A model generated the notes under the pieces. That model saw nothing but the letters and a program-made list of their open reading frames with translations, ran no database searches and was not told the origin of the DNA. A program made the position numbers and the translations under genes. From Cryptomeria japonica (lineage: Eukaryota > Streptophyta > Pinopsida > Cupressales > Cupressaceae), in NCBI RefSeq assembly GCF_030272615.1, contig NC_081412.1:690814083-690878082 (forward strand): a stretch of 64,000 nucleotides of DNA. Reading direction: 5' to 3'. This document shows positions 45,217 to 56,901 of the stretch, piece by piece. Position 1 is the first letter of the stretch. Each line of letters opens with the position of its first letter.

Positions 45217-46373
45217 TGTAAAGTGGAAAATTGGATCCTAGTGACTCCCCACCTAGGAGAGAGAAAGGAAGCCACTAGGATGATTTTCACTTGGAAAGGA
45301 ACTTTACATTCAAAATAGGGGTTGAATCTGCTAGATCCAAATCTGAGGGGAACAAGGATGTGACTTCTAAGTGGATTTCAAGTGGTTGAAGTGTGATTTA
45401 TCCTCTTTTGTAAATGAGAAAGTTGACTTATTGACTATGTGGAAAGAGAGAGGAAATGAGTGAAATGAGGTGCTACTAGTTCGAGATCGCATTGTAACTT
45501 TGGATCTGAGATAATTAAACTAAAGTGGATCTGCGCTGCAAATTTGGAGAAAAGTCATCGAGACCATGGCGGGAATGTATATGGTCCACCACAAAATCCG
45601 CAAAATGAAAAGGGTTCTTCCATCTCTGCAATTATAGCTGCGCACCTGCAACCTACACACAAAAAAGAGAAGAAAGGGGGGTTGTGGATAGGGGTTTGCC
45701 TTAGTCAAACCTCGGTTGAGGAATCAACCTAGAAAGAAAGTAATTGCAAATGCATGAATGTAAACAATGGAGATGTATACCTTGTAGATCTGCAACTCGT
45801 TGATGATGATTGCTTTGCGTCTTGAATGTAACCACAAATGTTGCATGAAATGGCATGTAACATGACAAAACCCTAACACACACACATTCTTGCAAATGAA
45901 TGTTGTAATGTTTCTCCAATGGATGAATGAAGAAGACTTGAATGTTTGACTGCTTGATGATGACCTTGAAATCATGTATCCTCTCCTTATGCTCTCTATC
46001 TCTTATCATCTATTTTTCCTCCGTCCCTGAATGAGGGAATTGAATTCCTTTTTATGCATGCCTCAAGGATCAATTTTCAGCCATCGAAGGTTGAAAAAGA
46101 GGAATAACAAACCCCAAAGACAAGAAATGCATAGGAGATCGGGCAGACCGAACATAGGACCATCCTAGGGGGTGAAGACAGGGGTGCCACACCCCTATCC
46201 TGCCCTATTTTGGGGACCAGACAGGGTCTAGAGGAGACACAAGACATCAAGGAGAAATAGTGAAGAGGTGGAAATGGAAAAATAGGTCCCCGTTAGGGAA
46301 GAAGATGTCATTGCCAAGGTGAGGACCAAAAATGTGGTTAAAATTGCATGGGCCGCAATTTTATAACACTACA
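45217..46373 (-). repeat. 5' LTR of element C
   Basis: 1157 bp. In plus orientation it runs from TGTAAAGTGG to ACACTACA. The left limit is set by the primer site next to it, the right limit by comparison with 37976. It contains a GAGACCATGGCGG block near 45569 related to the A LTR motif. The sequence right of 46373 is D gag. Confidence 0.8.
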
Positions 46374-47030
46374 ACAAGAAATTATGAGCCTCAAATCAAA
46401 CCGAGTTGGTTGAATGACAATCATTTTTGCAACTATTATCAAAACAAAGGACATCAAACCAATGATTGTCAAAGATTAAAGAACCTTATTAGAGACCTAA
46501 TTGATAATGGAGATATCATAGTGGATGGTCATAAAATGAATGAATCGCATCTAGCATTCAAAATTCCACTCCCAAATTATGAAAAAGGTGAACAATTCAA
46601 CCCAGAGGATGACAAGGGAAAATCCAAGATAAAATATACTTACACATATGATGATGTGGTAAATGTCATCATTGTCAAAGACAAAACACCTTCAGAACCG
46701 ATCAACACCATTACGAGAAGCAAAGCAAAGGTTACATTTCTGAGTACAACAAATGAACCAACATCCACTTCGAGACAATACAACTTAGTGGAACAATTAC
46801 AAAAGATACCCTCCCAAATATCAATTTTGGAGCTCCTAAAAGTTTCACCTATGCATAAAGAAATATTGGAGAGAGCTCTAGCAGAAAAAACAATCTTAAA
46901 ATACCTCGATGTGGATCAATTCCAAAACATGGTGGGACACCTCATAGCCCCTCATTGTTTATCTTTTTTTCTGAAAATGATGACACATCCTTACAACAAC
47001 CTCACAATTCTCCCCTACATATCGAAGTAG
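46374..47030 (+). pseudogene. Gag C-terminus with zinc knuckle (element D)
   Basis: Opens with NYEPQIKPSWLNDNHF, then the zinc knuckle CNYYQNKGHQTNDC (C-x3-Y... H-x4-C form, about 46427-46468) and RLKNLIRDLIDNGDI, the usual continuation in Tat gag. The end has RQYNLVEQLQKIPSQISILE and HKEILERALAE, equivalent to A at 17215-17330. Together with 14510 and 36795 this shows D once had a full gag. The core between 37233 and 46374 was lost with the deletion in C. Confidence 0.8.
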
Positions 47031-47990
47031 CCATTCCTACAACCTGTGTCAAATGCGTACTCATAGATGGTGGAGCTGGCTTGAATATTTGTGCATTAAA
47101 TTTAATAAAGGCTTTGGGATATTCAAAGAATGCATAGATCCAAAGAAGAAAATAAGTATCAAGGCCTATGATGATGAAGATCCTTCTTCTAAAGGGATTG
47201 TGGTGTTGCCAATCAAAATAGGACTAGTAGAAAGAGATACATTGTGCCAAGTTCTAGATTTGAATCTATCTTATAACATTCTTTTGGGAAGACCATGGAT
47301 TCATGACATGCAAGCAGTTCCTTCTACATACCATCAGTGTGTTAAGTTTCCTCATAATGGACAAGAAATCACTATATTAGCAAACTCTAGCCAATATTGC
47401 AATAATCTAAAACCAACACAAGATGCAAGGGTTCCACATAATAGAGAAGCAGTCTATACCACCAAGGAAACTCAAGGAATTTTATGGCAAAATATTGAGA
47501 AAAATATCAAACTAAATGATGAAGGAATGGAGAAGTACTCTTTGCATAATCTACCACTTTCACCTAAATCATATGGAAAACCTACAAATGCTCAACCACA
47601 GATCCAACAAAAATCAATTGAAATGTTTAATGGAGCATTTGTTAGAGCTGGAACACTTTCAGAGGAAATTGTAGACAAGGACATTCTGAGCTTGTTGTAC
47701 AAAGATCAAAATGAAACTATAGCAACAGTTGCAGAAGTCATTATTCCCATAGAGAAATATGGCAATGGTTACAAAATCATGCAAATATGAAGGAAAATGA
47801 CCAATTGGTAAGCACCAGGAAGGTATTTCAGACCCCATTTGTCCTCACACACAATCTAAGAAAGATAAATCAGGACTTGGGTATCCTCAATCAAAACAAA
47901 AGTAGAACAATTATCAACACCCAAAATGGAGAAAGAAAGCAATTCCTAAAGAAGAACCATGGAAAGAAAGGATACATCAAGTAGAATAAA
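47031..47990 (+). pseudogene. Protease and G-patch remnant (element D)
   Basis: CVLIDGGAGLNICALN holds the protease D-G-G loop at about 47056-47100. A frameshift follows, and the other frame gives NLSYNILLGRPWIHDMQAVP. Near 47760-47930 lies a broken G-patch (YGNGYKIMQ, then after a shift IGKHQEGISDP and SGLGYPQ), equivalent to A's at 18280-18420. The order protease, G-patch, RT is thus shared by A and D. Confidence 0.7.
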
Positions 47991-49240
47991 CAAGAAGAAT
48001 ATGAAAGGCAACAAGAAGAGCTTGCTATCAAAAGAGAAGAAGAATCTTACAAACAAGTCCAAAGAATACAAGCAAGCATGGAACTTGATCAAGATATTCT
48101 AAAAATAGTAAAAGAATAGATGGTAAGAATCAAAGAACTATTCTCATCGTATAACATTCCTATGAGATATAGTGGTGTAATTCTAGATGATGATTTAGAG
48201 ATAGATTCAAATGAATATGAATGGGGTCTAGACCCATTATCCAATGCATCAAGTGAAGAAATGATGAGGAACAAGGTGTTGTTATAAGTGAAGACACGCT
48301 TTCCATAAAATAAAGAATAGAGATGGAAAGAAGGAAAGAAGAAATCATAATTCAGAGAAAAGAGGCATATGCAAGACAAACAAAGAAAAGAGAATGAGAA
48401 GAATCAAGAAGTGACAACACACTGAACAAACACAGTCACTAATCAATCATTAGAAGATCAACAAAATATCAGGTTTATATCAAACATTGAGAAAGAAACA
48501 CCAAGATATGGAATAACTCTGGAAGAACTGATAGAAAGTCAAGCAAGAATGACTATTAGTCAAGAAGAAGCTAAGTTCAAGAGAAGGCAAAAGCTAGCAA
48601 ACAAATAGAAACAGAATCCTCTACGTCATTTGCACAAGTATGTCAACTTCAAGCCACAAATGAATCTGATGAAATTGACCCAGAGGGAACCTACAGTACG
48701 AAAGGTGTATGTGTTGATACAATTCATTCATTTGAGGGACAAACATCAGATCATGAGTCACTTGAGAGAGAATCGCAAAACACCCATCCTAACTTCTTTA
48801 GAGATAATTAGAGAGAACTTGGGAGAGATTATCTTCAAGAGATTTCTATCCATGGCATCACCTACTCAACACCAAATTATGACTATTACGTTATGAATAT
48901 TGAAGTACCCAATGATGACGAAGGCTATGACCTACCTATGCTTCGTCCAAAACTAATTGATTGGGAAAGCACTGAAAACCCTGAATTGGATATCTTTTCC
49001 AATGATCATGCCTTAGTCATCTATCTTAATGCCATTGAACCAATCACACCTAAGAGATATTCCACTGGTGAGTTAATTAATGCTTCTTGTAGTCAAGAGC
49101 TTTCCAAACTCTCCAACCATTTAATGATAACACTAGATCACTCAAGAGAAAAAATAAAGGATGTATCTGACGTTGAAAACCTCCTTGAGGCACCGGAAGA
49201 TGGAAGGTTTGACACCCTCCCTGCATATTTTTAGGAGAGA
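47991..49240 (+). pseudogene. Degraded linker before RT (element D)
   Basis: Lys/Glu-rich sequence broken by many stops and shifts. Open pieces at 48630-48896 and 48893-49234 show no catalytic motif. The piece at 48893-49234 is acidic (PNDDEGYDLPMLRPKLIDWE, then NDHALVIYLNAIEP), like spacers before RT in this lineage. Position suggests the gag-pol linker. Confidence 0.5.
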
Positions 49241-50450
49241 TTTGCCATATTGATAGAGTCAACAAAAGAAACAAACATTGGCACACCAAAGGACCCCAAG
49301 GTCCTTCATCCTGTTGCATCATTATTAGATGAAGAAAAGAAAGACTACATAGAGTTCTTCAAACAAAGGAAAATAAATTTTGCTTGGTCCTATGCAAACA
49401 TGTTAGGACTTGATCCACATCTTATCATACACCATCTCAATGTAGATCCAAAAGCAAAACCAGTTAAGCAAAATATAAGGAAGATGCATCCACATATTGC
49501 TCTCCTTGTCAAAAGAGAGCTAAAGAAACTATTAGATGTGGGTTTCATAAGACCTGTCGCTTATCCAGAGTGGGTCTCAAGCATTGTACCAGTGTCAAAA
49601 CTAGATAAAAGCATAAGAGTCTACACTGACTGTAGAGATTCGAACAAAGCATGTCCCAAAGATGATTTCCCACTACCAAACATCGATATAACTATAGATT
49701 TATCAGCATGAGATGAAATGTTCTCCTTAATGGATGGATTCTTGGGGTACAATCAAATAAAAATTGCATGGGGTACTTATTGTTGGAATGTCATGCCATT
49801 TGGGCTTAAAAATGCAAGAGTAACTTATCAAAGGACCATGACAATATTTTTTTATGACATGATGCACACATCAATGGAAGACTATGTGGAAAACACACTT
49901 GAAGATCTTGGCCAAGATCTTTGACAGGCTTGAGCAATATCAGTTAAGATTGAACCCAAAGAAATGTGCATTCTGACTTACCTCAGGAAAACTTCTTGGG
50001 TACATTATATGAGCTCGTGGAATCAAAGTAGACCCTGAGAAAGTTAAAGCTATCATGGAGATGGAGTCACCTAAGAACATAAACCAGTTGCATTCTCTAC
50101 AAGGGAGATTACAATCAACTAGAACATTCATTTCTCATCTAGTTGATGGATGTCATCCCTTCACTCACTTATTATACATTAAATTTTCCATTCAAATGGG
50201 ATCATAAATGTGAGGAATCTTTCATTCAAATCAAGGAATATCTGGTGAATCCTCTGGTATTGTTATCACCGATCAAAGGGAAACCATTGTTGCTTTACAT
50301 CTAGGCAACAAATGTATCACTAGGAGCTCTCTTAGCACAACATGATGAAGAAGGAAAAGAAAGAGAAATTATTACATCAGTAGAACACTTGTCAGCTATG
50401 AATTGAACTACACATCAATTGAGAAGACATGCCTAGTAGTTGTATTTGCA
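49241..50450 (+). pseudogene. Reverse transcriptase, catalytically dead (element D)
   Basis: 49250-49711 gives KRELKKLLDVGFIRPVAYPE, VYTDCRDSNKACPKDDFPLP, then after a TGA FSLMDGFLGYNQIKIA. About 11 codons are missing before WGTYCWNVMPFGLKNARVTY. The active site reads YVENTLED instead of YVDD, so a metal-binding Asp is lost. Downstream (49925-50450) the thumb and first RNase H are recognisable (CHPFTHLL, SIEKTCLVVVFATRK) but broken by stops. Confidence 0.85.
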
Positions 50451-51120
50451 ACTCGTAAATTGTGATATTATATGCTGACTCATTTTGTGAAATTGATAGA
50501 AAAAATAGATCCATTGAAGTATTTGCTAAGAAATCCAACATTGATAGGTAGATTGTCCAAATGGGTTATGATACTAAGTGAGTTTGACATAGAATATTTT
50601 GATCAAAAATCTTTCAAAGGACAAGTAATTCGTAATCAATTGGCTGAAGTACCCCTGCAACATGACACACCATTGCACATTGAATTTCCTAATGCAGACA
50701 TTCTAACAGTTAGCGCAAATTTTGGGGAGTTATACTTTGATGGCTCCTATACACAACATGGATCAGGTGCAGGAATATTTTTCATAACATCTCAAGGCCA
50801 CACAATTCCAAAATCATATAGACTATGATTCCCATGCACAAACAACACTGCAGAGTATGAGGCACTGGTCATTGGGATCAAAATGGTCATTGAATGTAAC
50901 ATCAAGGAATTACATGTTTATAGAGATTCACAGCTCATAATCAACCAGATAAACGATAATTATCAAACCAAGGATGATGAAATGATGCCCTATAAAAAGT
51001 TGGTTGAAGATTTTAAAGAGCACTTTCAAGCATTGTCATTCACTCAGATCCCAAGGAATGAGAATAAAGTAGTAGATGCAATGACTACAATAGCATCTCT
51101 TTTGCAAACCCAAGAGAATT
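50451..51120 (+). pseudogene. RNase H, including the archaeal-like second copy (element D)
   Basis: RLSKWVMILSEFDIEYFDQ ends the first RNase H. The second follows: LYFDGSYTQHGSGAGIFF, TAEYEALVIGIKMV, VYRDSQLIINQI. The usual G-D-S is R-D-S. A KVVDAMTTIASLL end follows and the frame stops at 51120, ten bases before the Copia-1 target site. Pol resumes at 57271. Confidence 0.8.
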
Positions 51121-51134
51121 AGCAACGTTATGAA

Positions 51135-51499
51135 TGTTAGACTAATCGGGTCTTTACTTGATTAATTAAACAACATTTGTTTAATTATTTAAGTTCCCTA
51201 TTATCTCTTTTTACACTTAAGCTAACTTTAGGTGCATAATAATTAATTCTTTTATTAATTATTATGTGCAAGCCTAGGTTTTCCCTTTTAGGGTTTCTTG
51301 ACCTATTAGAGGTTAATTTTCTTTTCTTTGTATCATTATCACATTACACATTTAGTGAATATTGAGCTCTCATCTTTTTGAGCTTATTTTCTATGTATTT
51401 TTTTTTCTATTATTGCTTCCTTGCATCTCCTTGTAACAGGTTATTCAGCTTGCAGAGATCATTTGGGCTCCTATGGTGTTGTATTTCTCAACTCTCACA
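51135..51499 (+). repeat. 5' LTR of Copia-1
   Basis: 365 bp, TGTTAGAC...CTCTCACA. It differs from the 3' LTR (56902-57265, 364 bp) mainly in the first 80 bp. The reverse complement of the same family forms the Copia-2 LTRs. Confidence 0.93.
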
Positions 51500-52700
51500 T
51501 GGTATCAGAGCTTCAAATCTCTAGCTATATGTTCTTGTTTTGAGAATTTTTGCATTGGAAGTAGATCTGGGGTTTCAAGAAGTTTTTTTATGCACCTAGG
51601 GATAGGTTTTGTTTCTGAGCACTTTGGGCCTAAATGGACCTCACTATCATGCTCAGAAGGCCCAAAAACCCTTATAGTCATATAAAACTTGCCTAGTTTT
51701 GACTCCTGAGCATCTGGGGGTATTTTTTCTTCAAGACCAAGTTGTACTACCCTAGCACATAGTTTGAGAAAGAAATTTAAAAAAAAAAATAGTTTTTACC
51801 TTTTTACGGCATGCAAACCGATGTTTTGATTTTTTTTTTTTAAATTCAAAAAAATTCAAAAATATCAAAAAGGAGAATTTATTTTTGAAAAATCAAAAAA
51901 AAATTCAAGTTTGGGGTTTCAGAGGGTACCCCGTACTCCCTAACAGTCTAGTTGTCGGCTGTCAATCTAGCCAATTGGACCTGTCAGTGCAGGCCCCTCC
52001 CCATCAGCAGCCTCCACCCACGTCAGCCCCCTCCGTTCCCGGACCCATCGGTGCCCACCGCCACTAGCCGCCGCTCAGCCGCAACCCACCTCCTTCACTC
52101 GCGCCCAACATCGCCACTCACCCACCATTGAGCCTCCGCTGCTCCACCCCAAAGCACCACCACTGCTAGGCCCTACCACCAGACCTCCACCCTCTTGTCT
52201 CTTTAAGGGGGGGTTCGGTTTTTGGCCATATCTTGAGCATACGGAGTTGTTTTTTCAAAAACGAATAGGCGTCGAAAAGCTGGTTCCGAGCCGGACCTTG
52301 TGGTGTTATATTTTTTGTTTGATTTTTCCATTTTTTTATACTTTTGTCTAGTCAAAGTTGGGTCTCTTTTCTGCACTTCCGAGGTCGTAGAATGGGCAAA
52401 CGGACTCCATTTTTCAAAAACAAATAGGCATTAGAAAGCTCTCAGCATAATCTATTTAGATATGTGATCTTGTTTCTCATATTTTTCATCAGGTACATGA
52501 TATTTCAGTTTGAAGTTTTTTATCTTATGCACTACTTCCTTCTCATCAATATGTACTAGGGTTTGGGTTTATCTATTGTGGGGGGTGTTTTTTTCTCGCT
52601 TTCTGTTATTTATATTAGAAATCTAGAACACCAAAACTCTCAAAACAAACAAACCCTTCTACATCTTCTGTCTATTATGAAATATCACATAATAAAATTT
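51500..52700 (+). other. Primer site and long GC-rich leader of Copia-1
   Basis: TGGTATCAGAGC at 51500 matches the initiator methionine tRNA. A GC-rich block at 51930-52200 stands out from the AT-rich flanks. Matching sequence occurs reversed in Copia-2 (39480-40430). Short open frames here have no domain. Confidence 0.7.
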
Positions 52701-53640
52701 AAAAAAACCACAAGCAGGTGTAGGCGCAGAGTTTTCATGGTAGATCCTTCAGTTGAGTTGTTGACATCACACAACTATCACACCTGAAAGCCCTGCATCA
52801 TGAGGCTTCTTTGGGTATAAGGGTTGTGGTCTTGTTTGGCTGAGGTTCAACCTATATTGCAACATCCTTATGAGATTCTTCAACACAAAAGAAAGATGGA
52901 TGAGGCCATTGGTTTTCTCTCTTTACATGTCTCTGGCAGTCTTTTGTTTCACCTTGATGAGTTGCTCACTCCTCGCCCTATGTGGTTGAAGTTTGAGTCT
53001 CTCTTCGGGAGGGTTAATGAGATTCAAGCATTACAGATTGAGGAAAAGTTGGTTTCCTTGTCCCTTGATTCCTTTCCCACCATTAAGGATTTTTTGAATA
53101 AGTTCAAGACTACCAGATCTATTCTCCAGGGATGTGGCAAGATCAAGATAGACACAAAGTGCATTCACTTGATTCTTTCGAAGCTTTGGGGTCATTTTTT
53201 CAGTTTTTTTCCTCTGCTTTCTACTCCACCATGGATGGCTTGGATGCTCATTTCACCATGCCTACCTTTGATGTATTTTATGAGCATTTGTCTCATGAGA
53301 AGTCTCATCTTTCTCAGCTGGACATGCTCTCAGGGTCCAAGAACAAAGCATTGGTTGCTCAGTCTTCTAAGGAGAAGCAAAAGCAAAAACTGAAGCCAAA
53401 GAAGAATTATGTAGGTAGTGCCTCCAAGCCACCTCCTAAGTCTGATTCTAAACCACCATTTCCTCTGAAACATGGGAAATATTCATAGTCTGGTGAGTCT
53501 TCCTCCAAGACTAAGAAGAAATCAGGAGACACTTGCAGTTTTTGTTGCAAGGAAGGACATCCAATTCTAGGTGTTGGAAATCCTTAGAGGCTTTAGAGGA
53601 AGCCATGTAGTAGCATCACATCTCCTCACCTCAAGCATCT
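52701..53640 (+). pseudogene. Copia-1 gag
   Basis: From about 52830: EVQPILQHPYEILQHKRKMD, then PRPMWLKFESLFGRVNEIQA and LSLDSFPTIKDFLNKFK, the copia gag core. A frame change near 53190 leads to LDAHFTMPTFDVFYEHLS. A basic segment (53385-53470) precedes the zinc knuckle CSFCCKEGHP (about 53534), whose last Cys is lost by a frameshift. A TAG stop at 53488 follows HGKYS, and a TAGTAG pair lies at 53608, where QQ fits. Confidence 0.85.
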
Positions 53641-53689
53641 TCTCCTTCCATAGGGAAAGGTCATGCTCTCACTAATCGAGCTTCAACCT

Positions 53690-54085
53690 ATGGGTCCACT
53701 TGGATATTAGATTATGGTGCTTCTCACCATATGACACACACTCGTCAGTTGGTTACTTCTCTTGCCTTTTGTGGTACTTCATAGATTGCAGTGGGTGACT
53801 CAGTTCAGCTTTCAGTCTTGGGTTTAGGTTCTATCTCTTTGGATGGGGGTACTCTACAGGATGTTCCAGTTGTCCCTGACATCTCGACAAACCTCTTGTC
53901 CATTTATCAAATTTTTCATTCTGGCTTTGGTAAGACAGTTGAGTTCTCACCACATGATGTGGTTATTCGGGACCTCCATGACTCTGATTTGGTTGTGGCT
54001 ACTGGGAAAGTTGATATTGCATCTCATCTTTACAAATTTGATGGATTTGAGCCCTTTGCGGGTCCAGGTTCATCTCTTATAGCAC
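53690..54085 (+). pseudogene. Copia-1 protease
   Basis: TWILDYGASHHMTHTRQLV at 53700-53755 is the copia protease active loop, with D-Y-G instead of D-S-G. A TAG at 53782 (GTS*IAV) replaces Gln. The next part, GLGSISLDGGTLQDVPVVPD and STNLLSIYQIF, is standard. It is probably inactive because the catalytic Ser position is changed. Confidence 0.85.
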
Positions 54086-54870
54086 ATGTAGATTCAATGA
54101 GTAAGTTTTATCTTGAGCTCTTGGGCCATGTCAATTACAGATATCTTCAACAGATGAGTACACAGACACTTGTTCTTGGGCTCCCACAGATTTCCTGCAC
54201 TGATGGTGTTTGTCATGGTTGTTTGCTTGGCAAGCATCATAGGGATCCCTTTCTGAAGGGAAGAGCCCCTTGTGCTTTGGCACCCTTGGAGTTGATTCAT
54301 AGTGATCTCATGTCATTTCCTAATCCTTCTTTTTCTGGGGCCAAGTATGTACTCACTTTTATTGATGACTTCTCCAGACGCACATGGGTTTACTTTCTTA
54401 AGTACAAGTCTGATGTCTTTGATTCATTTCAAATATTCAAGACATTTGTAGAGAAGCATTCTAGTTACTCTATTTGGCGGATATGTGCAAATAATGGGGG
54501 GGAGTATGTGAATAAGGCTTTTAGAGATTTTTGCACTGAGCATGGTTTGGAGCATCAGTTTACTATTCCCTACACCCCTCAGTAGAATGGTGTCGCTGAG
54601 CACAAGAATAGAACTTTACGAGAGATGGCAAATTGTATGATTCAATCCAGGACCATGGATTCGTCTTTTTGAGCTGAGGCAGTCAATTGTGCCAATTATA
54701 TTTAGAATTGGATGCCTCACAAGGTGATTCAACATATGAATCCTAAGGAGGCTTGCTCTCATGACAAGCCTGATGTTTCTTTTTTTTTGGCAGTGAGGCA
54801 TGGGCTTTTTTTTCTGATGCTCAAAGGAAAGCAATGGAGTGGAAGAGCTGACCCCTCATTTTTGTTGGCT
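54086..54870 (+). pseudogene. Copia-1 integrase
   Basis: Pre-integrase zinc-binding part: LLGHVNYRYLQQM and DGVCHGCLLGKHH. Core: LELIHSDLMSF (first Asp), then CANNGGEYV where the second catalytic Asp (DNGGEY) is Asn, then PQ*NGVAEHKNRT with Glu kept and a TAG for Gln at 54583. One Asp is lost, so it would be inactive. The C-terminal part is frameshifted between 54700 and 54900. Confidence 0.9.
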
Positions 54871-55910
54871 ATTATGAGGATGTTAAGGCATATAGGTTGT
54901 TTGATCTTGATTCCAAAGAGGTCATGTTTCGACAGGATGTTCAGTTTGATGAGCACCTTCCCACAGTGGATACCCTGACTCCAGTGTCTACTCCTCTGCC
55001 TACTCCTCCCATTGCATCTCTTCGGGATTATTTTGAGGATGATTCTAATGATGTTGCTGATGATCCACCATCCCCACCTCCACCTGCTCCACCTCAGATT
55101 CCCAAGTGGGCTCACTTTACTATTGAGGTGGTAGGCTCTATGGCCAGTGATCCTTCAGATACTCGTTGCACCCCTTCTCATACTGTGGGTTCTAGTATTT
55201 TGAGTCATGCCATTTTCAATGATCCTCAGAATTTTTTAGAGGCTAAAGGTCACCCTGAGTGGGATTGTTCTATGGAGGAGGAGTATTCTTCTTTGATGAA
55301 GAATCATACTTGGGATCTTTGTCCTCTTCCTAAGGGCAGAAATATGGTTAGGTGTCATCGGTTGTATCACACTAAGTATGTTGTTGATGGTTTGATTGAT
55401 AAGTACAAATCACATCTTGTTGCAAAGGGTTTCTCAAAGGTTGAGGGTATTTATTACTCCAAGAAATTTGCCCCTATCACCAAGATGAACTCTATTTGCT
55501 TTGTACTATCTCTTGCAGCTTCTCGAGGATGGCCTATTTTACAGATGGATGTGAAGAGTGCTTTCTTGCATGGGGAACTATAGGAGAAAATCTATATGGA
55601 TCAGCCTCAGGGATTTGTGTAGGATAATTCTTTGGTTTGCAGAGTTCAGCATTCATTATATGGTCTCAAACAAGCCCCTCAGGCTTGGTATGAGAAGATG
55701 GATTATTTCTTTCTCTCCACTGGTTTCACCCGTAGTCATTCTGATCACACAGTGTACATTCATATTCTTGAGGGTGAGATCCTGATTCTTATGCTATATA
55801 TTGATGATCTTCTCATCACAGGTAGCTCATCTTCTACGATTCAACATATTCAACGAGCTTTGATGGACCAGTTTGATGATCTACATTTACCAGTAGAAGT
55901 ATGCTCTTGA
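54871..55910 (+). pseudogene. Copia-1 reverse transcriptase
   Basis: A Pro-rich linker (55070-55110) precedes FLEAKGHPEWDCSMEEEYSS, YKSHLVAKGFSKVEGIYYSK, LQMDVKSAFLHGEL (first catalytic Asp) and VQHSLYGLKQAPQAWYEKM, then YIDDLLITGSS at about 55797, the catalytic Y-x-D-D. TAG stops lie at 55580 (GEL*EKI) and 55619 (GFV*DNS), both where Gln is usual. After FDDLHL about 50 residues are missing before KYALDML. Confidence 0.9.
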
Positions 55911-56690
55911 CATGCTTTAGAGCTTTGGCATGATTGATTGCAAGCCCGTTCCCACTCCTTTTTAGTCAGGGTTGTTTTGATTACTACTTGTCCCACTCTT
56001 TCAATATATTCTACACTTTACATGCGATTGGTTGGTAGTTTGTTATACCTGACCCACACTCATCCTAATCTTTCCTTTGCGGTTGGCCTTGTCTCTCGAT
56101 TCTCCCATGATCCTCATGAGAGTCATTGGCAAGCCGCCAAATGTATTTTGCGGTACATTCAGGGCTCTATTTCTCATGGCATTCACTACACATCAAGGGA
56201 ATCTCACATTGTTGGCTACGCTGACTCAGATTGGAGTGGTGATGTCACTAATCAGAAGTCTACTTTTGGCTTTGTTTTCTATCTTGGCTCTGGTCCTATC
56301 AAATGGTCTTGCAAGAACTAGACTACTCATGCATTATCATCTACAGAGGCTGAGTACCAAATTGTTGTGCTCTCCAATCAAGAGATATTATGGCTTCGAT
56401 AGTTGATGACTAAGTTTGGTTTTCCTCCTGATAGTCCCACTATTCTTTGGTGTGACAATTAGAGTGCTATTCATATTTCCCACAACCCAGTAGAGCATCA
56501 GCGGACGAAGCACATTGAGCTTCACATGCATTTTATCCGCCAGTTGATTCAAGATGGTTCTCTCATTCTGGAGTACATTCACACTGACGAGCAAGTTGCA
56601 GACATCTTCACAAAACCTTTTTCATTGTCATGCTATCTTCAATTGCACTCTATGCTTGGGGTGAAGGAAGTTGTCCTTGGGGGATCTTTA
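55911..56690 (+). pseudogene. Copia-1 RNase H
   Basis: KYALDML and MIDCKPVPTPF are followed by MRLVGSLLYLTHTHPNLSFA, AAKCILRYIQGSISHGIHY, GYADSDWSGD (catalytic Asp), ALSSTEAEY (catalytic Glu) and CDN*SAIHISHNPV (Asp, with TAG for Gln), ending DEQVADIFTKPFS. Stops in N*TTHALSS, LR*LMTK and DN*SAI are all TAG. Otherwise complete to its usual end. Confidence 0.9.
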
Positions 56691-56901
56691 TAAGGCCTTC
56701 CTTTCTTCTTCTTTTAGCATGTTATTTTATCTATTTTTGGAGAGGAGTTTTTTCCCACTAGGTTTTCTCCTTTTTCTCCGTTTCATAGAGATTTCATTGT
56801 ATTTGGGTACCTGATCAGGCCTTGTTGTCGGGACCCATCTTTCCTGCTTTCAGTAGTCATTCTAGGTTTTAGATTCTCCCTAAGTCTAGCTTAAGGGGGG
56901 G

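Larger units (their letters stand above)
37233..46373 (-). mobile_element. Element C: gag-only LTR retrotransposon
   Basis: Minus orientation: 5' LTR 46373-45217, primer site TGGTGAACA at 45213, gag-like ORFs 44559-43146, long noncoding part with tandem arrays, polypurine tract (37993-37977 on the minus strand, CTAAAGTGTGGGCTAAA), 3' LTR 37976-37233. No pol is present. The polypurine tract and LTR start (TGTAGTGTCATAAA) resemble those of element A. The 3' LTR lacks about 410 bp at its far end, so the left target duplication is gone. Copia-2 is inserted at 38052-40810. Confidence 0.8.

Noticed and set aside
54759-55115. Minus-strand 118-codon frame in Copia-1
   Set aside because: It overlaps the integrase-RT linker in antisense and has no recognised domain.
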